Shown here: positions 1 through 5,815 of the stretch, piece after piece
Layout of the letters: each line of letters starts with the position of its first letter
Numbering within the stretch: position 1 is the stretch's first letter
Assembly: GCA_964491375.1 (NCBI GenBank)
Contig: CAZBGL010000158.1
Span: 1-9,162 of the forward strand
Length of the DNA: 9,162 nucleotides
Direction of reading: 5' to 3'
Source: CAZBGL01 sp964491375
Lineage (GTDB): Bacteria > Desulfobacterota > Deferrisomatia > Deferrisomatales > Deferrisomataceae
Position numbers and translations under genes: made by a program
Notes under the pieces: generated by a model
Seen by the model: the letters and a program-made list of their open reading frames with translations, nothing else
Told to the model about the DNA's origin: nothing
Databases searched by the model: none

Positions 1-174
1 CACCACCGAGATGGACCGGACCCCCAAGAACTCCATCTGGCGGAAGATCTCTCGCACCCGGGGCCGTGCCGTGAACAGCGTGCGGACCGCCTCGACCAGG
101 AACAGAAAGGTCCGGCCGACCTCCTCGATCCGGGCCACCACGATCCGGCCGAACCACTCCAGAAATGCCGTCAT
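1..174 (-). CDS. mlaE: MlaE-family lipid ABC transporter permease, N-terminal part
   Basis: The first 58 codons of the gene lie in the window; the rest is beyond the left edge. MlaE is the inner-membrane permease of the Mla complex (MlaFEDB), which moves phospholipids between the inner and outer membranes. The visible residues begin MTAFLEWFGRIVV and end with MEFLGVRSISVV. This is the pattern of an amphipathic, membrane-surface N-terminal helix followed by the 'R(E)I..Q.EFIGVRS' entry into the first membrane segment that is typical of the family. The start is well fixed: ATG at 174-172 is preceded two codons earlier by an in-frame TGA (180-178). The Shine-Dalgarno signal is weak, so translation may depend on the lipoprotein gene 41 bases upstream, with which it probably shares a promoter. 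Partners MlaF and MlaD would be expected further left and cannot be checked here. Confidence 0.82.
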   Translation of the reverse strand, partial: MTAFLEWFGRIVVARIEEVGRTFLFLVEAVRTLFTARPRVREIFRQMEFLGVRSISVV

Positions 175-215
175 GTGTCAAAGGGCCCGCCGCGTCCCGG
201 CCTGGGAACCCGGTC

Positions 216-725
216 CTATTTTCGCTTCTGGGGCTGGAGCACCCACCGGTCCCCCACCCGATGCCAGGTCATCCAGAGCTCGGAACGCTCCGGAACCACC
301 GAGTCCTTTGGGAACAGGGTCCGCACCACCCGCACCTTGGCCAGGACGCCGTCGGGTTGGACAAAGAGCTGGTAGCTGGCCACGTCCGCGCTCTCGAGAT
401 GGTATCGCCCCACAAACATCCAGAGGTCGTCGATCACGCGGCCCCGTACCTCCGGGGGGAAGAACGTCACGGCCTGTTCCACGTTCTTCTCTTTGAGAAG
501 ACGGTGGTATTCGTCCACGTCCCGGAGCAGCTCCGTGACCAGCCGGCGTTTCTCCCTCGGGTCCAGAGCGGGGGGAGGGGGGGGTTCCGTGGCCCTGTGC
601 GCGGCCTGTACACGTTCGGGAGGGGATTGGGTCGGCCCGGCCTTCTTCGCGGGAGCGCCCGCGCATCCGATGTACGCAGCCAGAATCACCGTTCCCAGCG
701 CCGTGCGGACCGCCCACCGTATCAT
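216..725 (-). CDS. Small exported probable lipoprotein, possibly NTF2-like fold
   Basis: A 169-residue protein of unknown function. The N-terminus has two arginines (3 and 7), a hydrophobic stretch and Cys21 in the context AAYIGC-AGAP. This resembles a lipobox, although Tyr at -3 is atypical, so a lipid anchor is probable rather than certain; Ala at +2 would favour the outer membrane. Residues 22-56 form a low-complexity Lys/Pro/Ala linker including five prolines in a row (48-52). Residues 57-169 form a compact domain: a helix rich in Glu/Arg, a 'VTFFPPEVRGRV' segment, then alternating strands ending in 'ELWMTWHRVGDRWVLQPQ'. That helix-then-curved-sheet layout resembles NTF2/SnoaL-like domains, but this is a guess from pattern alone. 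The start ATG (725-723) has a strong AGGAGG seven bases upstream and a good promoter upstream of that. The gene lies directly before mlaE on the same strand, which suggests a role in the cell envelope. Confidence 0.75.
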   Translation of the reverse strand: MIRWAVRTALGTVILAAYIGCAGAPAKKAGPTQSPPERVQAAHRATEPPPPPALDPREKRRLVTELLRDVDEYHRLLKEKNVEQAVTFFPPEVRGRVIDDLWMFVGRYHLESADVASYQLFVQPDGVLAKVRVVRTLFPKDSVVPERSELWMTWHRVGDRWVLQPQKRK

Positions 726-791
726 GGCACTCCTCCTGCCGAACAGACCGACTCACAGCCCGTCCCCCCATCGTCGCCCGGGCGGAGGCCG

Positions 792-821
792 ATCATAGTC
801 AAGCCTCCGGCGGGTTTTCAA
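792..821 (-). promoter_or_regulatory. Sigma-70-type promoter for the lipoprotein-mlaE unit
   Basis: On the minus strand a -35 box TTGAAA (821-816) and a -10 box TATGAT (797-792) are separated by 18 bases. Each matches the consensus at five of six positions. Transcription should start near 785, giving a leader of about 60 bases before the lipoprotein ATG at 725. It lies just past the terminator of the upstream operon, as expected for a new transcription unit. Confidence 0.7.
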
Positions 822-855
822 GAAAGCTTTTCCCCGGGCCCGGGCACTCCCGCAC

Positions 856-883
856 AAAGAAAAAAGGGGCCCCGAAGGACCCC
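856..883 (-). terminator. Intrinsic terminator with UUCG tetraloop after the redox operon
   Basis: Read on the minus strand, GGGGTCC (883-877) pairs with GGGCCCC (872-866) in a seven-base-pair stem with one G-U pair. It is closed by a C(UUCG)G tetraloop, one of the most stable known. Six T (865-860), then C and TTT (858-856), follow directly. It starts 24 bases after the stop codon of the NrfD-family gene, so it ends the cytochrome-ferredoxin-NrfD operon and insulates the downstream lipoprotein promoter. Confidence 0.92.
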
Positions 884-907
884 GGCCTCCACCGGTACCG
901 CGTGTGC

Positions 908-2149
908 TCACGTCCCCTCCGAGGCGATCCCCCGCAGGCGGTCCCGGATCTGCCGGAACTCGCCCACCTCGATCGGAATCGCCACCTTCAGGAGCAACGT
1001 GTAGATGATGAGCCCGATCGCCCAGATGCCCAGGGTGATGAGCACCTCGGGCAGGGTGGGGCTGTAGGACCAGATCTCACCCAGGGGACTGGGCACGAAC
1101 CCGGGGATGATGAGGCCCGGGCCTTTCTCGATCCACACGCCAATGAACATGAGCACGCAGCCCAGGTTTAGCGTGAGGAAGTTTTCACGGGTCTTGGGGA
1201 TCAGGAACAGGAGGAACGCCACGGTGTTGAACGCAATGGCGGTCCAGATCCAGGGGACGAGATCGTTGTGCCCGTGCAACCCCTGGAACAGGTACTTCAT
1301 CGGGGCCAGGTGCACGGTGGCGCTGTAGTATTCCTTGTACACCTCGGCGATCAGGAGGAACAGGTTGATGCCCATGGCATACGCCACGATCTCGGCCAGC
1401 TTGAAGATCGCCCGGTCTTGGATCTTGATGGGCGTGTGCTTCCGGATGAGCTGGAACGCCAGGATGATGAAGCTGGGCCCGGAGCAGAAGGCCGACGCCA
1501 GGAAGCGCGGGGCCAGGATCGAGGCGTTCCAGAACGGGCGGGCCGGAAACCCGTTGTACAGGAAGGCGGTCACGGTGTGGATCGAGACGGCAGCCGGGAT
1601 CGAGAACAGGATCAAGGGCCACAGGATCTTGTGATTCGGCTCGCGGCCCTGGTAGGCATTGTACAGAATGTAGACCGGCACGATCAGGTTGATGGCCAGG
1701 TAGGTGTTCAACACCACCACGTCCCAGGATAGCATGGAGATCGGGAAGTTCAGGATTCCGATCCCCGGAATGAGGTGCCAGAAACGCTCCGGGTGCCCCA
1801 GGTCGAACGTGACGAACATCAGGCACATGCTGATGGCCGCCACCGCCAACAGCTCACCCAGGAGCACGATCTCCTTGATGGGCCCCCACTTGTAGATGTA
1901 CGCCGGGATCACCAGGAGCACCGCGGCGGCCGCCACTCCCACCAGGAAGGTGAAGTTGGCGATGTACAGCCCCCAACTCACCGGATCACGCATGCCGGTG
2001 ATGCCGAGCCCAGCCTTGAGCTGGTAGACCCACGCCCCCAGGCCCACCACGGCCACCGCGACGAGGAACGCCATCCACGTGTAGTACTTTTTGCCGCCCC
2101 GGAACGCCAGGATGAAGGTGCCGATCAGGAACTCCATCAGCGTGTTCAT
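908..2149 (-). CDS. NrfD/DsrP-family integral membrane quinone-interacting subunit
   Basis: A 413-residue very hydrophobic protein with about ten predicted membrane helices, the architecture of the NrfD/PsrC/DsrP/ActC family. Members exchange electrons between the membrane quinone pool and a partner iron-sulfur protein. Recognisable segments are 'DPVSWGLYIANFTFLVG' near residue 55, 'LGHPERFWHL' near 116, 'SMLSWDVVVLNTYL' near 138, 'PFWNASILAPRFLASAF' near 205 and 'WIEKGPGLIIPGF..SPLGEIWSY.PTLPEVLITLGIW' near 340-375. The last block is most like DsrP of the DsrMKJOP complex. It is the third gene of a cytochrome-ferredoxin-NrfD operon, starting 11 bases after the ferredoxin stop, with GAGGGGTGAGCG just before ATG acting as ribosome site. 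A strong terminator follows. It could be annotated as DsrP, CbcU or generic NrfD; the family is certain and the exact subfamily is not. Confidence 0.93.
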   Translation of the reverse strand: MNTLMEFLIGTFILAFRGGKKYYTWMAFLVAVAVVGLGAWVYQLKAGLGITGMRDPVSWGLYIANFTFLVGVAAAAVLLVIPAYIYKWGPIKEIVLLGELLAVAAISMCLMFVTFDLGHPERFWHLIPGIGILNFPISMLSWDVVVLNTYLAINLIVPVYILYNAYQGREPNHKILWPLILFSIPAAVSIHTVTAFLYNGFPARPFWNASILAPRFLASAFCSGPSFIILAFQLIRKHTPIKIQDRAIFKLAEIVAYAMGINLFLLIAEVYKEYYSATVHLAPMKYLFQGLHGHNDLVPWIWTAIAFNTVAFLLFLIPKTRENFLTLNLGCVLMFIGVWIEKGPGLIIPGFVPSPLGEIWSYSPTLPEVLITLGIWAIGLIIYTLLLKVAIPIEVGEFRQIRDRLRGIASEGT

Positions 2150-2160
2150 CGCTCACCCCT

Positions 2161-3102
2161 CTAGCCGAAGAAGTAATAGAACTTGGGCTCGGTGAGGAGG
2201 TCCTCCTTGATCCGGAAGACCCGATGGTTCTCCAAGATGTAGCGGATCTCGGAACTCGGATCGAGGAGGTTGCCGAACTTGCGGGCACCCACCGGGCACG
2301 CCTCCACGCAGGCCGGATACCGCCCCTCGCGGGTGCGCTGGATGCAGAACGTGCACTTTTCCACCACGCCCCGCATCCTGGGCCGGTTCCCCAGATAGTG
2401 GGTGTCGGGGTTGATCTCCTCGGGCGGAATCTCGGGATCGAGCCAGTTGAAGCTGCGGCCCTCGTAGGGGCAGGCGGCCATGCAGTACCGGCAGCCGATG
2501 CACCAGTTGTAGTCCACCACCACGATTCCGTCGTCCTCGGTCCAGGTGGCCCTCACCGGGCATGCCTTGACGCACGGTGCCTTGCGGCAGTGCTGGCACT
2601 GCACGGGCATGTAGTAGTAGCCCTCTTCCGGCACCTTCTCCGGGTTGTAGTAGCGGTCGGACTGCTCGAACTCCATCACACCGTTTTCGAACCGCAGCAC
2701 CTTGATGTAGTGGATCTGCGGTTCCCGGCGGGACTGGTTGTTCTCCTTGACGCAGGCGTACACGCACCGCCGGCATCCGATGCATCGGCTCAGGTCCAGC
2801 GCGTAGCCGAAGACCACGTTCTCCATCGGGGGGGTGGCCTTCACCGTGATCTTCCGGCCGTATTGGCGGGTGTACTTCTCCTCGAGCCGACGCAGGGTCT
2901 CCTTGACCTCCTCGGGGGTCATTTCCTGGAAGTTCTTCTGGAAATACTCTGCCCAGGAATGATAGGTCAGGAACCCCCTGTCGCCCTGGGCCAACACCTT
3001 GGCGGGCAGGGTGGCGGCAGCCGCCCCCGCGGCCAGGCCTTTCAGGAACTTCCGGCGGCTCGCCAGCTTGGGGTCCACCGTGGGCACGCTGTTTTTCGAC
3101 AT
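2161..3102 (-). CDS. Tat-exported NrfC/DsrO-type ferredoxin with four [4Fe-4S] sites
   Basis: A 313-residue electron-transfer subunit. The N-terminus carries a twin-arginine signal, SRRKFLKG (15-22), followed by an Ala-rich hydrophobic stretch and a likely cleavage near 'AKVLAQ' (about 38), so it is exported folded to the periplasm. Sixteen cysteines are arranged as four ligand sets: CX2CX2CX3C at 107-117, CX2CX4CX3CP at 169-181, CX2CX2CX3CP at 201-211 and CX2CX11CX3CP at 250-269. All sixteen are intact and no other cysteine is present. This is the layout of NrfC, PhsB/DmsB-type and DsrO proteins, which relay electrons between an NrfD-type membrane protein and a periplasmic redox partner. The start ATG (3102-3100) has a GAGGAGAGG site upstream. 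The gene sits 45 bases after the cytochrome and 11 bases before the NrfD gene, so the three almost certainly form one complex. Confidence 0.94.
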   Translation of the reverse strand: MSKNSVPTVDPKLASRRKFLKGLAAGAAAATLPAKVLAQGDRGFLTYHSWAEYFQKNFQEMTPEEVKETLRRLEEKYTRQYGRKITVKATPPMENVVFGYALDLSRCIGCRRCVYACVKENNQSRREPQIHYIKVLRFENGVMEFEQSDRYYNPEKVPEEGYYYMPVQCQHCRKAPCVKACPVRATWTEDDGIVVVDYNWCIGCRYCMAACPYEGRSFNWLDPEIPPEEINPDTHYLGNRPRMRGVVEKCTFCIQRTREGRYPACVEACPVGARKFGNLLDPSSEIRYILENHRVFRIKEDLLTEPKFYYFFG

Positions 3103-3147
3103 GGATCGCCTCTCCTCGCGTCTCGCGGTGCAGACCGTACCGCCGTC

Positions 3148-3717
3148 CTAGTGTTTCTTGGATTCGCCTTCTTCCTCGGAGGGCCCGGCCGTCACGTGCT
3201 TACTGGCCGCCTGGGACTTGAGCGTCCCCGTACCCGGAACCACCGGCGGCGGTTCGGGTTTGAGCGGTTTGAACCGGGGATTATGGGGGTTATGGCAGTG
3301 GGCACACAACAGATACTGTTTCTTGCCGTTCCAGTACCCGGTGCGCTTCCCGTGGATGCCCTGTTTCCAGTCCCGGAACTTGGCCCCGTGACACTGCCCG
3401 CACAGGCGATACGAATCCGCAAAGTCGATCTTTTCGCCGCTCTGGAGCCGCAGCTTGTCCCGGTCGTCCGCGTCGTGGCAGTCCAGGCACCAGCGGAACT
3501 GCTCGGCGTGGTGCAGCCGGATGTCCGTGTGTTCCTCCTCGAGCTCCCGCGGAGTGGGGTCTGTGTCCATGTCGTTGTGGCAGTTTTCCGCGCACGGATA
3601 ATAGTCTTCGCTCAACGGCGGGGGAGGAACCGCAAACTCGCTTCCCGAGGCCGCCCGGATCCCGGGTCTTGCGCACAAACACACAAGGGCGGCGATGAGA
3701 ATCCATCGGCGCTTCAT
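3148..3717 (-). CDS. Periplasmic tetraheme c-type cytochrome of a quinone oxidoreductase complex
   Basis: A 189-residue protein. The chosen start, ATG at 3717-3715, opens a clear Sec signal peptide (MKRRW, then a hydrophobic core, cleavage near residue 22) and has GGAGGGAG upstream. The same frame stays open further upstream, but that part has no signal features and overlaps the promoter. Three canonical heme sites are visible: CLDCH (77-81), CGQCH (106-110) and CAHCH (138-142). A fourth, CAENCH (42-47), has three residues between the cysteines instead of two. Extra histidines at 63, 69, 70, 122 ('GIHG') and 145 could be distal ligands. From about 146 the protein becomes a Pro- and charge-rich tail with no membrane anchor. 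As first gene of the operon, it probably passes electrons between the ferredoxin subunit and soluble periplasmic cytochromes. It is larger than typical triheme DsrJ and closer in heme count to the tetraheme CbcS type; the exact family is not settled. Confidence 0.88.
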   Translation of the reverse strand: MKRRWILIAALVCLCARPGIRAASGSEFAVPPPPLSEDYYPCAENCHNDMDTDPTPRELEEEHTDIRLHHAEQFRWCLDCHDADDRDKLRLQSGEKIDFADSYRLCGQCHGAKFRDWKQGIHGKRTGYWNGKKQYLLCAHCHNPHNPRFKPLKPEPPPVVPGTGTLKSQAASKHVTAGPSEEEGESKKH

Positions 3718-3750
3718 GTTCCCACTCCCTCCTCGGTCCGGTTGCGGGGA

Positions 3751-3780
3751 TGAAACAGGTGTGGAACCGTTTGAAACAGG
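3751..3780 (-). repeat. Nine-base direct repeat, 21-base period, in the cytochrome operon leader
   Basis: On the plus strand TGAAACAGG occurs at 3751-3759 and again at 3772-3780, exactly 21 bases apart, or two turns of B-DNA. The second copy overlaps a small palindrome GTTTGAAAC (3769-3777). The repeat lies about 45-75 bases downstream of the predicted transcription start and ends 33 bases before the cytochrome start codon. It could be a tandem protein-binding site on one face of the helix or a leader RNA element; no regulator is identified. Confidence 0.45.
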
Positions 3781-3795
3781 CGGCCCCGGATCACG

Positions 3796-3813
3796 CCGCG
3801 GCACGGGCCGCGG
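3796..3813 (-). other. Stable hairpin near the 5' end of the cytochrome operon mRNA
   Basis: CCGCGGC (3813-3807 on the minus strand) pairs perfectly with GCCGCGG (3802-3796) across a four-base loop. It lies about 12-30 bases after the predicted transcription start. It may simply protect the 5' end of the transcript. There is no T tract after it, so it is not an intrinsic terminator. Confidence 0.5.
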
Positions 3814-3831
3814 GGCAGAACCGAAGCGCGG

Positions 3832-3861
3832 ATCATAGGAAACGATTCCCCAAGGTGTCAA
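3832..3861 (-). promoter_or_regulatory. Strong sigma-70-type promoter for the cytochrome-ferredoxin-NrfD operon
   Basis: On the minus strand a perfect -35 box TTGACA (3861-3856) and a -10 box TATGAT (3837-3832, five of six) are separated by 18 bases. The predicted start of transcription is near 3825, leaving a leader of about 108 bases. The promoter lies between typA and the cytochrome gene, so the redox operon need not depend on transcription from typA. I see no intrinsic terminator after typA, so read-through is also possible. Confidence 0.8.
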
Positions 3862-3918
3862 GGTGTTTTCCGGCGGGGGCCCCGGGCCGCCGCGTTTCGT
3901 TTGTGTTTCAGCGCTTTT

Positions 3919-5730
3919 TCACCCCGCCACCCGCTCCGGACGGGGCCGCCGGTTGGCGGCCAGCACCCGTTTGCGCAGGCGCACCCGGGACGGGGTCACC
4001 TCCACGAGCTCGTCCCCGTCCACCCACTCCAGGGCGCGGTCCAGCGTCATGGGGCGGGGAGGCGAAAGCCGCAGGGCCTCGTCCGCGCACGCCGCCCGGA
4101 TGTTCGTGAGTTTTTTCTCGCGCACCACGTTCACGTCCAGGTCGTTGGCCCGGTTGTGCTCCCCCACCACCATGCCCCCGTACACCTCCGTGCCGGGAGT
4201 CACGAACAGCACCCCCCGGGGTTGGAGGTGGTAGAGGGCGTACGCCGTGGCCCGGCCCGGACGGTCCGCCACCAGGGCGCCGTTGGCCCGGCCCGGAATG
4301 GGGCCGCTCCAAGGCCCGTAACCGTCGGCCAGCCGGTTCAGAACCCCTTCTCCCCGGGTGGTGGCGAGGAACCGGCTCCGGTACCCGATGAGTCCCCGGG
4401 TGGGCACCCGGAACTCCAGGCGCGCCCGGCCGCCGGGAAGCGGGGTCATGTTGAGCATCCGGCCGCGGCGTTCGGCCATCTCCCGTGTCACCGCGCCCAC
4501 GTAAGCCTCGGGCACGTCCACCAAGGCGATCTCCATGGGCTCCAGGATCCGCCCCCCCTCCTCCCGGGTCAGGATCTCGGGTCGGGAAACGCTCAACTCG
4601 TACCCCTCCCGCCGCAGGGTCTCGATGAGCACGGCCAACTGGAGCTCTCCACGGGCCATCACCTGGAAGGCGTCCGCATCCAGGAGCTCCAGCCGAAGGC
4701 TCACGTTGTGAAGCACCTCCCGCTCCAGGCGTTCGCGGATCTGCCGGGAGGTGAGGAACCGCCCTTCGCGCCCGGCCAGGGGGCTGGTATTGGGCGAAAA
4801 CACCATGGAGAGGGTGGGGTCCTCCACCCGGATCCTCCGGAGCGGTCGGGGATGGGCGCGGTCCACCACGGTGTCGCCGATGGTGACCCGCCCCAGGCCG
4901 GCCACGGCCACGATCTCTCCGGCCACCGCCTCGTCCACCGCCCGGCGCTCCAACCCCTCGTGGGTGAACACCGCCGAGGCCTTGGCCGCCACCACGCCTC
5001 GTTCGGTGACCACCCCCACCTCTTGACCCACCCGGATCCGGCCGTTCACGATCCGGCCCACGGCGAGCAGCCCCACGTAGTCGTCGTATGCCAGGCTGGT
5101 CACCAGAAGCTGGAGGGGGGCCCCGGGATCGCCTTCGGGAGGCGGAATGTGCTCCACCACGGCCTCGAACAGGGCACGAAGGTCCGCCTCCCGGCCGGCG
5201 GGCTCTGCCGAGGCCCGCCCACGGCGGGCGTCCGCGTAGAGCACGGGAAACTCCAACTGCTCCTCGTCCGCCCCCAGATCGATGAACAGGTCGTAGAGCG
5301 CGTCCAGCACCTCGGCGGGCCGGGCGTCCGGCCGGTCGATCTTGTTGATCACCACCACCAGGGGCAGCCCCAGGTCCAACGCCTTGCCCAGCACGAACCG
5401 CGTCTGGGGCAAGGGGCCCTCGGCCGCGTCCACGACCAGGATCGCACCGTCCACCATCTGGAGGGTGCGCTCCACCTCGGCACCGAAGTCCGCGTGCCCG
5501 GGCGTGTCCACGATGTTGATCTTGACGTTCCCGTAGCGCACGGCGGTGTGCTTGGCCAGGATCGTGATCCCCCGTTCCCGCTCCAGTTCGTTCGAGTCGA
5601 GAACCCGTTCCTCTACCCTTTGGCCTTCACGAAAGATCCCGCTCTGGCGAAGCAGCGCGTCCACCAGGGTGGTCTTCCCATGGTCCACGTGGGCGATGAT
5701 GGCCACGTTGCGGAATCCGGAACCCTTCAC
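3919..5730 (-). CDS. typA: Ribosome-associated translational GTPase TypA/BipA
   Basis: A 603-residue protein, close to the roughly 607 residues of E. coli BipA. TypA is a cytoplasmic, EF-G-like GTPase that binds ribosomes, acts in 50S assembly and matters at low temperature or under stress. GTPase motifs are G1 AHVDHGKTT (13-21), G2 RERGIT (51-56), G3 DTPGH (75-79) and G4 NKID (129-132). The usual G5 'SAL/SAR' reads DAR (167-169). The C-terminal family signature is present: 'LTNIRAACADEALRL.PPRPMTLDRALEWVDGDELVEVTP' followed by 'RLRKRVL'. I chose GTG at 5730-5728 because AGGAGGGG lies five bases or fewer upstream and homology begins directly after it ('RNVAIIAHVDHGK'). A longer in-frame ATG start at 5796 would overlap the -10 box and add 22 residues not seen in the family. 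It is transcribed divergently from the molybdenum hydroxylase genes. Confidence 0.97.
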   Translation of the reverse strand: MKGSGFRNVAIIAHVDHGKTTLVDALLRQSGIFREGQRVEERVLDSNELERERGITILAKHTAVRYGNVKINIVDTPGHADFGAEVERTLQMVDGAILVVDAAEGPLPQTRFVLGKALDLGLPLVVVINKIDRPDARPAEVLDALYDLFIDLGADEEQLEFPVLYADARRGRASAEPAGREADLRALFEAVVEHIPPPEGDPGAPLQLLVTSLAYDDYVGLLAVGRIVNGRIRVGQEVGVVTERGVVAAKASAVFTHEGLERRAVDEAVAGEIVAVAGLGRVTIGDTVVDRAHPRPLRRIRVEDPTLSMVFSPNTSPLAGREGRFLTSRQIRERLEREVLHNVSLRLELLDADAFQVMARGELQLAVLIETLRREGYELSVSRPEILTREEGGRILEPMEIALVDVPEAYVGAVTREMAERRGRMLNMTPLPGGRARLEFRVPTRGLIGYRSRFLATTRGEGVLNRLADGYGPWSGPIPGRANGALVADRPGRATAYALYHLQPRGVLFVTPGTEVYGGMVVGEHNRANDLDVNVVREKKLTNIRAACADEALRLSPPRPMTLDRALEWVDGDELVEVTPSRVRLRKRVLAANRRPRPERVAG

Positions 5731-5733
5731 GAT

Positions 5734-5760
5734 CCCCTCCTGCGGGCGGCTGCGCCGCCC
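5734..5760 (-). promoter_or_regulatory. typA ribosome-binding site with an adjoining hairpin
   Basis: On the minus strand AGGAGGGG (5741-5734) precedes the GTG start at 5730 and decides that start over the upstream ATG at 5796. Two bases before it ends a perfect hairpin, GGGCGGC (5760-5754) with GCCGCCC (5750-5744) and a three-base loop. The hairpin could act as a ribosome standby or temperature-responsive element, but this is inference. Confidence 0.6.
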
Positions 5761-5786
5761 GGAGCGCTTTCCCAAAAGGGCCGGAC

Positions 5787-5815
5787 TTTGTACCATTCCC
5801 CATGCTCGGGGTCAA
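5787..5815 (-). promoter_or_regulatory. Probable promoter for typA
   Basis: On the minus strand TTGACC (5815-5810, five of six) and TACAAA (5792-5787, four of six) are 17 bases apart. The predicted start near 5780 gives a leader of about 50 bases before the GTG at 5730. The -10 box is weaker than those of the two other promoters in the window. Confidence 0.5.

Noticed and set aside
178..771. A 197-codon minus-strand frame overlapping the lipoprotein gene
   Set aside because: It is out of frame with the gene that has the ribosome site, signal peptide and plausible domain; it also lacks its own ribosome site.
2224..3753. A 509-codon open frame on the plus strand opposite the ferredoxin and cytochrome genes
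   Set aside because: Its translation is low-complexity His/Val/Gly/Arg-rich with no family features, and the minus strand carries clear cysteine and heme motifs. It is a by-product of high GC.
3718..3861. N-terminal extension of the cytochrome starting at 3861
   Set aside because: It overlaps the -35 box of a near-consensus promoter and hides the signal peptide that begins at 3717.
3880..3898. GC-rich inverted repeat after typA as a possible terminator
   Set aside because: The stem is imperfect and no T tract follows on the minus strand, so an intrinsic terminator is not supported.
5731..5796. N-terminal extension of TypA starting at ATG 5796
   Set aside because: It overlaps the predicted -10 box and adds 22 Arg/Ser-rich residues absent from the family; the GTG at 5730 has a strong ribosome site.
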